A stretch of 64,000 nucleotides of DNA from Burkholderiales bacterium (GTDB lineage: Bacteria; Pseudomonadota; Gammaproteobacteria; Burkholderiales; Burkholderiaceae_C): positions 62,001 through 126,000 of the forward strand of contig JACPOI010000028.1 in assembly GCA_016185015.1 (NCBI GenBank), written 5' to 3'. Below are positions 7,396-16,584 of this stretch, in pieces. How positions within the stretch are numbered: the first letter of the stretch is position 1; each line of letters opens with the position of its first letter. The notes beneath the pieces are model-generated. The model made no database searches and was not told where the DNA came from. It saw only the letters and a list, made by a program, of their open reading frames with translations. A program made the position numbers and the translations under genes.

Positions 7396-8936
7396 GCGCC
7401 GCCACCGTCCCCGTCGGCTACGGGCGCCGCACGTTCCAGCGCCTGGAGCACTGGTTCGACCGCCCCCTGGGCGCCGATCTCAATCCCTTGCGTCACCTGG
7501 GCTCGCTGGGCTTTCTGTTCTTCTGGCTGATCGCGGCCAGCGGCATCTATCTCTACGCCGTACTGGACACCTCGGCCACCGGGGCCTACCCCTCCATCGA
7601 CCAGCTCTCGCGCGAGCAGTGGTACCTGGGCGGGGTGCTACGCAGCCTGCACCGCTATGCCTGCGACGGCTTCATCCTCGTGATGGTGGCGCACCTGCTG
7701 CGCGAGTGGCTGTTCGGTCGCTACGGGGGCTTTCGGCGCTACTCCTGGCTGACGGGTGTGCCGCTGCTGCCTTTTGTCTTTGCCTGCGCCATCGGCGGCT
7801 TCTGGCTGAACTGGGACGCGCTGGGGCAGTTCTCGGCCCAGGCCACGGCCGAATGGCTGGACGGCCTGCCGGTCTTTGCCTCGCCGCTGACGCGCAACTT
7901 CCTCAGCGCCGCCACGGTAGGCGACCGCCTGTTCTCGCTGTTCGTCTTCATCCACCTGGGCCTGCCGCTGCTGCTGCTGTTCGCGCTCTGGTTCCACATC
8001 CAGCGCATCAGCCTGGCCGAAGTGTTCCCGCCGCGTGCGCTGGCCTGGGGGACGGTCGCCACCTTGCTGGTGCTGTCGCTGCTCAAGCCGGTACTCAGCC
8101 ATGCGCCGGCCGACCTTGCGCTGGCACCGACGCAGCTCGCGCTGGACTGGATCGTGCTCTTCGTGCATCCGCTGATGTACCTCACCTCGGCCGGCTTCGT
8201 CTGGGGCCTGGTCGCCGCGCTCCTGCTGTTGCTCACGCTGTTGCCCTGGCTGTCGCGCCAGGCGCGTGCACCTGTGGCCGTTGTCTCACCGGATGACTGC
8301 AACGGCTGCCGCCGCTGCCTGGCCGACTGCCCCTATGCCGCCATCACCATGGCGCCGCACCCCCTGCGCCACCAGGCCGGGCGTGAGATCGCCGTGGTCG
8401 ACGCCGACCTCTGCGCCGCCTGCGGCATCTGCGTCGGCTCCTGCCCTTCCTCCACCCCGTTTCGCAGCATCGCCGAATTGACGACCGGCATCGACCTGCC
8501 CCAGTCGCCGATCAGCGAGCTGCGCCGACAGCTCCACAGCGGCCTGGCGGCGCTGCAGACGCCGCACAAACTCGTGGTGTTCGGCTGCGACCACGGGGCC
8601 GATGTCCAGGCGCTGCGGGCCCCCGACGTGCTGGTCTTCAGCATGGTCTGCACCGGCGTTCTGCCGCCTTCTTTCGTGGAGTACGCCCTGCGGGATGGCG
8701 CCACGGGGGTGCTGGTGACGGGCTGCCGCGCCGGCAGCTGCGAATTCAGGCTGGGGCAGTTATGGACCTCAGAGCGACTCCAGGGTTTGCGCGAACCGCA
8801 TCTGCGCGCCTCTGTACCGCGGCAGTGCATCGCCACCAGCTGGGCCGACCGGGGCGAAGAAGTCCTGCTGGCGCAGGCCCTGGACACACTGCGACAACTA
8901 CCCACCCGGCCCGATGAGCCCGCACCCAAACGCTGA
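7392..8936 (+). CDS. Cytochrome b / 2x[4Fe-4S] ferredoxin / MvhD-like fusion protein
   Basis: 514 residues in three modules. Residues about 30-290 are a bc1-type cytochrome b N-terminal domain with four heme ligands (His87, His101, His188, His202) and extra helices. Residues about 300-355 form a bacterial ferredoxin with two CxxCxxCxxxCP motifs (Cys303/306/309/313 and Cys341/344/347/351). Residues about 380-480 resemble the MvhD/FrhD hydrogenase delta subunit, with GCDHGAD, VCTGVLPPSFVEYALRDGA and GCRAGSCEFRLG. MvhD links hydrogenase to heterodisulfide reductase in methanogens. Here the fusion would shuttle electrons between a cytosolic iron-sulfur donor and membrane b hemes. The start at 7392 is set by an ATGA overlap with senC. 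I know no characterised protein with this layout. Confidence 0.85.
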   Translation: MSAATVPVGYGRRTFQRLEHWFDRPLGADLNPLRHLGSLGFLFFWLIAASGIYLYAVLDTSATGAYPSIDQLSREQWYLGGVLRSLHRYACDGFILVMVAHLLREWLFGRYGGFRRYSWLTGVPLLPFVFACAIGGFWLNWDALGQFSAQATAEWLDGLPVFASPLTRNFLSAATVGDRLFSLFVFIHLGLPLLLLFALWFHIQRISLAEVFPPRALAWGTVATLLVLSLLKPVLSHAPADLALAPTQLALDWIVLFVHPLMYLTSAGFVWGLVAALLLLLTLLPWLSRQARAPVAVVSPDDCNGCRRCLADCPYAAITMAPHPLRHQAGREIAVVDADLCAACGICVGSCPSSTPFRSIAELTTGIDLPQSPISELRRQLHSGLAALQTPHKLVVFGCDHGADVQALRAPDVLVFSMVCTGVLPPSFVEYALRDGATGVLVTGCRAGSCEFRLGQLWTSERLQGLREPHLRASVPRQCIATSWADRGEEVLLAQALDTLRQLPTRPDEPAPKR

Positions 8937-8946
8937 GACGATCCAC

Positions 8947-9468
8947 ATGGACACCGACAAGACCACGCTGAACCCCGGCCGGCTGCTGGCACAAGCCCTT
9001 TTCTTCGGGCTGTTCGGCCTGGTGATTGGGGTCTTTTCCCATTGGCCCGCCTACCAGGTCCTGGCGCCCGGGCGCGCCGTCGTCAAGGTGAGCTTCACCC
9101 ACCATGGCAAACCGGTGTCCGAGTGCCGGCAGGTCAGCGTGGCCGAGCTGGCCAGGCTGCCGCCCAATATGCGGGCGCCGGTGCAATGCCCGCGCGAACG
9201 TTCACCCGTCAGGGTGGAGGTCGACGTGGATGGGCAGACGGTGTACCAGCACGTGGCCAGACCTTCGGGCCTGTCCAAGGACGGTGCCTCGTCGGTGTAC
9301 CAGCGCCTCGAACTGGCTGCCGGCCCGCACGAGATCGCCGTGCGCATGAACGACGACGCGCGCCAGACGGGCTACACCCACACGCGTACCGGTTCCGTCG
9401 CACTCAGGCCGGCGCAGATACTGGTCATCGATTTCGATCCCGAGGCCGGGGGAGTCACCTTCAAATGA
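8947..9468 (+). CDS. Membrane-anchored periplasmic protein of unknown family, coupled to HCO subunit I
   Basis: 173 residues from ATG 8947; an in-frame ATG at 8914, overlapping the previous gene, would add 11 residues, and neither has a clear ribosome binding site. One N-terminal helix (ALFFGLFGLVIGVFSHWPAYQVL) is followed by a beta-rich periplasmic domain with two Cys (SEC and VQC) and a His pair (FTHHG), but no CuA, heme c (CxxCH) or other recognisable metal motif. The stop overlaps the start of the heme-copper subunit I by four bases. By position it occupies the place of a subunit II, but it is not a cupredoxin. I do not recognise the family. Confidence 0.75.
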   Translation: MDTDKTTLNPGRLLAQALFFGLFGLVIGVFSHWPAYQVLAPGRAVVKVSFTHHGKPVSECRQVSVAELARLPPNMRAPVQCPRERSPVRVEVDVDGQTVYQHVARPSGLSKDGASSVYQRLELAAGPHEIAVRMNDDARQTGYTHTRTGSVALRPAQILVIDFDPEAGGVTFK

Positions 9469-10904
9469 ACACGACAACACAAGATACCGTGCATCGCACA
9501 CCGGCCGTTGCAGAGCACGCGACGCTCAGAGGTTTCGACTACGTCCTGCCGGTTCCCACCGATGAACGCCAGCGCCTGGCCCGGGGCTGGCTGTGGCTGA
9601 GTCTGCTGGCCCTGATCGGCTCGGGGGTGTTCTCCATCCTGCTGGTCCTGGCGCGCACCCCCGGCGTCAACCGCCTGCTGCCCGGCGTGGACTTCTTCCG
9701 CATCGCCCTGGTCGTGCACGTCGACCTCTCGGTCCTCGTCTGGTTCGTGGCGGTGGCCGGCCTGCTGTGGAGCATCAATGGCGCGCGTGCGGGCCTGCGC
9801 TGGGGCTGGGGCGCCCTGGTGCTGGCCGGTGCTGGCACCACCCTGATGAGCCTGGCGGCCTTCATCGCGCCGGGTGAAGCCATCATGGCCAACTACATCC
9901 CCATGCTCGACAGCCCGCTGTTCATCACCGGCACGCTGGTGCTGGGCTCGGGCGTGCTGCTGCTGGTGCTGCGTGCCATGCTGGGCGCACCCAAGGTCGG
10001 GTTGCAGATCGATGGCGCTGGTGCCTTGCACTTCGGCATCAATGCCGCCGCCGTCGCCACCGCCGTGGCCCTGATGGCCTTCGTCTGGTCCTACGTGGTG
10101 CTGACGCAGGACCTGGTGGGCAAGGCGTATTACGAGATCCTGTTCTGGGGCGGCGGCCACGCCCTGCAGTTCACCTGGACCCTGCTGATGCTGGTCGGCT
10201 GGCTCTGGCTCGCCAGCATCTGCGGTGCCCGCCTGCCCATCTCGCCCCGCCTCACGGTGCTGATGTTCGTGCTGGCGCTGGCCAGCGTCTTCGTCACGCC
10301 CTACGCCTACCTGGCCTACGACGTGGCCACTGTCGAGCATCGCAACCTGCACACCTGGGCCATGCGCCTGGGCGGCGGCATCGCCATCGCGCCGATCGCG
10401 CTGGCCGTCGTCACGGGCCTGTGGTCCGCCCGCGGGGGCGACGCCAGCACCCGGCCGCTGCGGGCTGCGCTCGTCAGCTCGATGGCGCTGTTCGCCGCCG
10501 GCGGCCTGATCGGCGCCATGATCAATGGCAGCAACGTCAAGATCCCGGCGCATTACCACGGCTGCATCGTCGGCGTGACGCTGGCCTTCATGGGCCTGGT
10601 CTACCACCTGCTGCCGCGGCTGGGCTACGGCGCGGTGCGTGGCCGGATGGCGACGCTGCAGCCCTATCTCTACGGCGCCGGGCAATTGCTGCACATCATC
10701 GGCCTGGTCTGGTCCGGTGGGTATGGCGTGCAGCGCAAGGTGGCCGGCAGCGAGCAGGTGCTGCGCAGCACGGCCGAGGTCTTCGGCATGGGGCTCATGG
10801 GGCTGGGCGGGCTGGTGGCCATCATCGGTGGCCTGCTGTTCGTGCTCGTCGTCATCCGGGCCATGCGGCAGCCGGCCGGGGCCGCGGGGGTCGTGACCTC
10901 ATGA
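9465..10904 (+). CDS. Divergent heme-copper oxidase superfamily subunit I (NOR-like)
   Basis: 479 residues, about 12 membrane helices. Conserved His: His85 (low-spin heme), His232 in GGGHALQF on helix VI, His292 and His296 on helix VII, His363 and His365 (PAHYH, heme ligands on helix X). The helix VII HH pair of oxygen reductases is replaced by His296-Thr297, and there is no Tyr at His232+4 (Phe instead) while Gln235 is at +3. The active site is therefore neither A-, B- nor C-family oxygen reductase. It may belong to one of the newer NO-reductase branches of the superfamily. It has no CuA or cytochrome c subunit nearby, and overlaps the next gene by four bases. Confidence 0.8.
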   Translation: MNTTTQDTVHRTPAVAEHATLRGFDYVLPVPTDERQRLARGWLWLSLLALIGSGVFSILLVLARTPGVNRLLPGVDFFRIALVVHVDLSVLVWFVAVAGLLWSINGARAGLRWGWGALVLAGAGTTLMSLAAFIAPGEAIMANYIPMLDSPLFITGTLVLGSGVLLLVLRAMLGAPKVGLQIDGAGALHFGINAAAVATAVALMAFVWSYVVLTQDLVGKAYYEILFWGGGHALQFTWTLLMLVGWLWLASICGARLPISPRLTVLMFVLALASVFVTPYAYLAYDVATVEHRNLHTWAMRLGGGIAIAPIALAVVTGLWSARGGDASTRPLRAALVSSMALFAAGGLIGAMINGSNVKIPAHYHGCIVGVTLAFMGLVYHLLPRLGYGAVRGRMATLQPYLYGAGQLLHIIGLVWSGGYGVQRKVAGSEQVLRSTAEVFGMGLMGLGGLVAIIGGLLFVLVVIRAMRQPAGAAGVVTS

Positions 10905-12793
10905 TCCGTCTGCTTCAAACCTCGCTGCAATGGCTGTTCCTGCGGCTGGAGGCGCTGTTCAATGCGGCCTTCGGCGTGGCGCTCAATCCGCTCTACCACC
11001 TCGGGGCCATCAGCTTCTTCCTGTTCTGGGTCATCGCAGCCACCGGCCTCTACCTCTACGCCTTCTTCGAGACCGGCGTGGCCGGTGCCTACGCCTCGGT
11101 CGAGTCCATCACGCATGGCCAGTGGTATCTGGGCGGCATCCTGCGCAGCACGCACCGCTACGCTTCCGACGCCTTCGTGGTGACCATGCTGTTGCACATG
11201 GTGCGTTACTTTGCTTTCGACCGTTACCGCAGCTTTCGCTGGTTCTCCTGGGTGACCGGGGTGGCGTTGATCTGGCTGGTTTATGTCTCGGGCATCAACG
11301 GCTACATGCTGCCCTGGGACAAGCTGGCGCAGTTCGTCATCGTGGCCACCTTCGAGTGGCTGGACTGGCTGCCCAGCTTCGGCGGCACCCTGATGCGCAA
11401 CTTCATCTACCCCAGCAGCGTCAACGACCGCTTCTTCTCGCTGCTGGCTTTCATGCACATCGGCATCCCGCTGCTGGTGCTGCTGCTGATGTGGATCCAC
11501 GTGCAACGCGTACCCAAGGCTGCGACGACGCCGCCGCGTCCCATGGTCATCGGCATCCTGCTGACCCTGGGGGTGATGTCGCTGGTCGCGCCCGTGTTCA
11601 GTCAGGGTGGCGCGACGGACCTGGGCGTGGCCGTGACGACGGTCAAGCTGGACTGGTTCTACCTGCCGCTGTTTCCCCTGCTGAACGAGCAGAACCTGGG
11701 CTGGATCTGGGGCGGCGTGCTGGGCTTGACGGGCTTGATCACGGTGTTGCCCTGGCTGCCCTCACGGCGCGAGCGCAAGACGGCGGGCGAATTCCACCTG
11801 ACGATTGCCGGCGAGCCCAGGGTCGTCACCGTGCGCGCCGGTGAAACCCTGCTGGACGCGGGCCTGCGCGACGGCCTGTCACTGCCCTATGAATGCCGCA
11901 ATGGCGGCTGTGGCGTGTGCCTCTGCACGGTGGTGCAGGGCAGCGTCGACCACGGCCTGTACCAGCGCGCGGCGCTGAGCGACGAGATGCGCCGCCAGGG
12001 CAAGACCCTGATGTGCTGCGCCACGCCCCTGTCCGACCTGGACATTGAGGTGGAGCAGATCGCAGTCCGTCCGGCGAGCGACGCGCGCGAGTATGTGGGA
12101 CGCGTGGAGACGATCGAACGGCTCAGTCCGCAGGTGATCCGGCTGCGCCTGTCCTTGCCCGCGGGCGAGTCCATCGCCTTCACGGCAGGCCAGTACATCA
12201 ACTTCGTGCTGGACGACGGCCAGCGCCGTGCGTTCTCGTTTGCCAATCCGCCGCAGGCGCAGGGCTTGATCGAGCTGCATGTGCGGCTCATCCCCGGTGG
12301 TCGTTTCACGACCCATGTGTTTCAGGAACTCAAGGTCGGCGACAGCCTGCGTTTTGAAGGGCCCCACGGCCGCTTCGTGCTGCAGCCCGGCAGCGCGCCC
12401 ATCATCTTCGTGGCGGGGGCCACCGGCTTTGCGCCGATCAAGAGCATCGTCGAAGATGCGTTCCGGCGCGGCATCGAGCGCCCGATGTGGCTGTACTGGG
12501 GCGTGCGCGAGCCGGCGGATCTGTACATGAAGGAGCTGGCCGAGTCCTGGCAGCGGGCGCACCCGGACTTCCATTTCGTGCCGGTGCTGTCCGAGGCCTC
12601 ACCGGGGGACGGCTGGTCCGGCCGGCGCGGCCTGGTGCACGAGGCCATCCTGCAGGACTTCCCCGATCTGGCCGGCCATGAGGTCTATGTCTGTGGCTCG
12701 GCCCGGATGGTGGAGTCGGCGATCCCGGCCTTCCTTGCCCAGGGGCTGAGCGACGACGCCTGTTTCTCGGACGCCTTCCTGCCCGCGCGCTGA
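10901..12793 (+). CDS. Cytochrome b / [2Fe-2S] ferredoxin / FAD-NAD(P)H reductase fusion
   Basis: 630 residues. Residues about 25-285 are a bc1-type cytochrome b N-terminal domain (heme ligands His85, His99, His186, His200), clearly paralogous to that at 7392. Residues about 297-385 are a plant-type [2Fe-2S] ferredoxin with Cys332, Cys337, Cys340 and Cys372. Residues about 393-630 are a ferredoxin-NAD(P)+ reductase-like module with the FAD motif RAFSFANPP and the nucleotide motif GATGFAPIKSI. Expected flow is NAD(P)H to FAD to 2Fe-2S to the b hemes, and then to quinone or directly to the partner heme-copper subunit, whose gene overlaps this one (ATGA at 10901). Domain calls are firm; the physiological acceptor is inference. 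Confidence 0.87.
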   Translation: MIRLLQTSLQWLFLRLEALFNAAFGVALNPLYHLGAISFFLFWVIAATGLYLYAFFETGVAGAYASVESITHGQWYLGGILRSTHRYASDAFVVTMLLHMVRYFAFDRYRSFRWFSWVTGVALIWLVYVSGINGYMLPWDKLAQFVIVATFEWLDWLPSFGGTLMRNFIYPSSVNDRFFSLLAFMHIGIPLLVLLLMWIHVQRVPKAATTPPRPMVIGILLTLGVMSLVAPVFSQGGATDLGVAVTTVKLDWFYLPLFPLLNEQNLGWIWGGVLGLTGLITVLPWLPSRRERKTAGEFHLTIAGEPRVVTVRAGETLLDAGLRDGLSLPYECRNGGCGVCLCTVVQGSVDHGLYQRAALSDEMRRQGKTLMCCATPLSDLDIEVEQIAVRPASDAREYVGRVETIERLSPQVIRLRLSLPAGESIAFTAGQYINFVLDDGQRRAFSFANPPQAQGLIELHVRLIPGGRFTTHVFQELKVGDSLRFEGPHGRFVLQPGSAPIIFVAGATGFAPIKSIVEDAFRRGIERPMWLYWGVREPADLYMKELAESWQRAHPDFHFVPVLSEASPGDGWSGRRGLVHEAILQDFPDLAGHEVYVCGSARMVESAIPAFLAQGLSDDACFSDAFLPAR

Positions 12794-12805
12794 ATCCCGT
12801 CCCGC

Positions 12806-14185
12806 CTACTTCTGCGGCGTGTCCGGCGCGGGCCCGTCCAGTGCAAACACGGCTTCGATGTGCGCCAGCGCCACGCGCCGCAGTTCACGCAGCGTGCGGG
12901 TGTCCAGCAGGCGGATCTCTGCTTGTGCCCCCTGCGTGGCCAGCACCGCCTGCCGCCCGCCCGCCGCGAAGCTGACCGGCAGCCAGCGCCGGCCGGGTTC
13001 GCGCAGCGTTGTGATGACCCGCCAGTCGTCCTTGTCCACCAGCACCAGTGTGTCCGACGGCGCGGCCTCGGTGGCGTGCAGCCAGAGCTGTGGGGTGGCC
13101 GGGTGGCTGCGCATGGCGTCAACCCCGCGCAGCGCCGCCAGGCTTTCGAAGTGCAGCGTCCAGCCCCTGGTCTCGATCAGCACGACCCGGCCTTCGGGCC
13201 CGGTGGGCAAGGCCAGCCAGGGCTGCGTGCCCGAGGTGAAGGCTACGCCGCCCCAGGTCACCGGAGATCCCGCCAGCGCACGGGTGGTGATGCGCCGACG
13301 GATGTCCAGGTTGATGATTTCCAGCGTCGTGCCGGAGCGTGCATCCGGCCCTGGCGAATCCGGTGGCGCGATGGCCAGCAGATGGCGCAGGGGGGCATCG
13401 GCCAGCACCACGCGCAAAGGATGCGGCAGCGGCGTGCGCCGCATCCCCAGGAAACCCGCCGTGGCGATGGCCTCGCCCATGCGGTAGTCATGCACCAGCC
13501 CGTCATGGATCGGCTCGGCCGCCGGGTCGTAGGACAGCTCCCACAGTTCGGGCAAGGTGTCGAAAGCCACCACAAAACTCTTGCGCGCCTGCGCCAGCCA
13601 GACGCCCGAGACCGCGGACTCGGCGCCGCCCCTGAGGGCCGAGGTCCGGTAGCTGCGCACGACGTTCAAGCCCGCGTCCAGCAGCACCAGGCTGGGGGGC
13701 TGTGTGTGGCCGGCCAGCAGCCAGCGCCCATCGGCCGACAGGACCAGACCGCTCAGGGCGAGGCCCGTGCGTGTGCCGAGCAACGGGCCGAAATGTTGCA
13801 GGTCCAGCCGCAACACCCAGCCGCCGGCAGCGGCGGCATAGATGTAGCGCCCTTCGGGCGAGCGCAGGGGCGAGCCTTCCAGCGCGTATGGCAGCTGGCA
13901 GCGCCCCAGCACGGCCAGTGTGCTGCCGTCGAGCAGCAGCAGCTCGCGACCGGCGTCTCGTACAGCCAGGACCAGGTGGCTCGACGCCAGCTCGGTTGCG
14001 CTGGGGTCAGTGGCCGCGCAAGCCGGTGTCTCCAGGCGCGGATGCTGGCGATCGGTGTCGCGCCCTGCGTCCTGGGCGCTGGCGACCCCGGCAGAAGACA
14101 GAAGGACGGAAAACAAAAATGGAGCCCACCGCAGGGGGCTCCATCGTCTTCCTCGAAGGTGGCGGCAGTCCGCCGGATCGGTCAC
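12806..14185 (-). CDS. NirF-like cytochrome d1-type beta-propeller protein
   Basis: 459 residues from a GTG at 14185 overlapping the stop of the upstream cytochrome c gene (GTGA). It has a signal peptide (about residues 16-37, ending SSAGVASA) and a propeller domain related to the d1 domain of NirS/NirF, with family segments LPELWELSYDP and GLVHDYRMGEAI and no CxxCH. NirF is a periplasmic enzyme of heme d1 synthesis. This copy lies downstream of nirS and nirM-like genes, but a strong terminator hairpin falls within its first codons, so the true start or the read-through is uncertain; CTG or TTG starts just after the hairpin would keep only part of the signal peptide. It converges with the gene ending at 12793, 12 bases apart. 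Confidence 0.7.
   Translation of the reverse strand: MTDPADCRHLRGRRWSPLRWAPFLFSVLLSSAGVASAQDAGRDTDRQHPRLETPACAATDPSATELASSHLVLAVRDAGRELLLLDGSTLAVLGRCQLPYALEGSPLRSPEGRYIYAAAAGGWVLRLDLQHFGPLLGTRTGLALSGLVLSADGRWLLAGHTQPPSLVLLDAGLNVVRSYRTSALRGGAESAVSGVWLAQARKSFVVAFDTLPELWELSYDPAAEPIHDGLVHDYRMGEAIATAGFLGMRRTPLPHPLRVVLADAPLRHLLAIAPPDSPGPDARSGTTLEIINLDIRRRITTRALAGSPVTWGGVAFTSGTQPWLALPTGPEGRVVLIETRGWTLHFESLAALRGVDAMRSHPATPQLWLHATEAAPSDTLVLVDKDDWRVITTLREPGRRWLPVSFAAGGRQAVLATQGAQAEIRLLDTRTLRELRRVALAHIEAVFALDGPAPDTPQK
14111..14144 (-). terminator. Terminator-type hairpin inside the 5' end of the nirF-like frame
   Basis: On the minus strand a perfect 9-bp stem ATGGAGCCC / GGGCTCCAT with an 8-base loop is followed by TTTTTGTTTT. 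It has every feature of a rho-independent terminator for the cytochrome c / nirS transcript, yet it lies within codons 14 to 25 of the nirF-like frame. Confidence 0.8.
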
Positions 14186-14487
14186 GACTTCAGGATGAAC
14201 GCGATCGCTGCCGTCAGGTCAGCATCGTTGATCTTGTCGGGACCATTCGGTGCCATGGGGATGGGGCCAAAGTTTCCGGAGCCGCCCTTGCGGACCTTGT
14301 CCATCAACTTGGCCGTGACGTCCTGGCCCTTGTACTTGGCGGCAATGTCCTTGAAGGACGGACCGATCATTTTCTTGTCCTTGGCATGGCAGGCCATGCA
14401 GCCCGCCTTGTTCATGGCTTCTTCGGGGGTGGCGGCCTGCGCGCTGAAAGCAAGCGCGAGCGCCGGCAGGATAAAGAGGAATTTCAT
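14182..14487 (-). CDS. Periplasmic class I cytochrome c (c551/c552, NirM-like)
   Basis: 101 residues with a cleavable signal peptide ending AFSAQA. Heme motif CMACH (Cys30, Cys33, His34) and axial Met78 in PIPMAPN, as in cytochrome c551/c552 electron donors to cytochrome cd1. Start at ATG 14487, preceded by AGGAGT; the longer open frame upstream overlaps nirS and lacks a signal. It lies 74 bases downstream of nirS; the gap holds a CCGCCC/GGGCGG hairpin (14530-14546) with no T run. Probably donates electrons to NirS and perhaps to the CuA-containing enzyme at 3392. Confidence 0.9.
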   Translation of the reverse strand: MKFLFILPALALAFSAQAATPEEAMNKAGCMACHAKDKKMIGPSFKDIAAKYKGQDVTAKLMDKVRKGGSGNFGPIPMAPNGPDKINDADLTAAIAFILKS

Positions 14488-14561
14488 GTGCGTGACTCCT
14501 GAAACAGTGGTCTTCGACGTCTGCAGACACCGCCCGGTGTGGGCGGCATCTGCCGGTATCG

Positions 14562-16427
<1,866 letters not shown>

Positions 16428-16472
16428 AGATGGACAGAAAAGTCATCTTCATGACGCATCGGCTCTGATGTC

Positions 16473-16486
16473 TTGATATTGGTCAA
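16473..16486. promoter_or_regulatory. FNR/DNR-type site in the nirS / TonB receptor gap
   Basis: TTGAT-ATTG-GTCAA, matching both half-sites of the FNR/DNR family consensus. A weak -10-like element (CATAGA) lies about 30 bases from its centre on the plus-strand side, so it could act on the TonB receptor gene as well as on nirS. The rest of the 16281-16584 gap shows no gene. Confidence 0.6.
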
Positions 16487-16584
16487 ACCCGGGCCGCAAG
16501 GCCCCTCATAGACTGCCCCGCATGACCCGAGGGATCTGCCTGAAATCTTGTCGTTCCATCCCTTGCGTCTCCAACCGATGTCCC

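Noticed and set aside
7392-12793. The two cytochrome b fusions as bc1 or b6f complexes
   Set aside because: They have the four heme His, but no PEWY quinol-site motif, no Rieske protein and no cytochrome c1 gene is adjacent.
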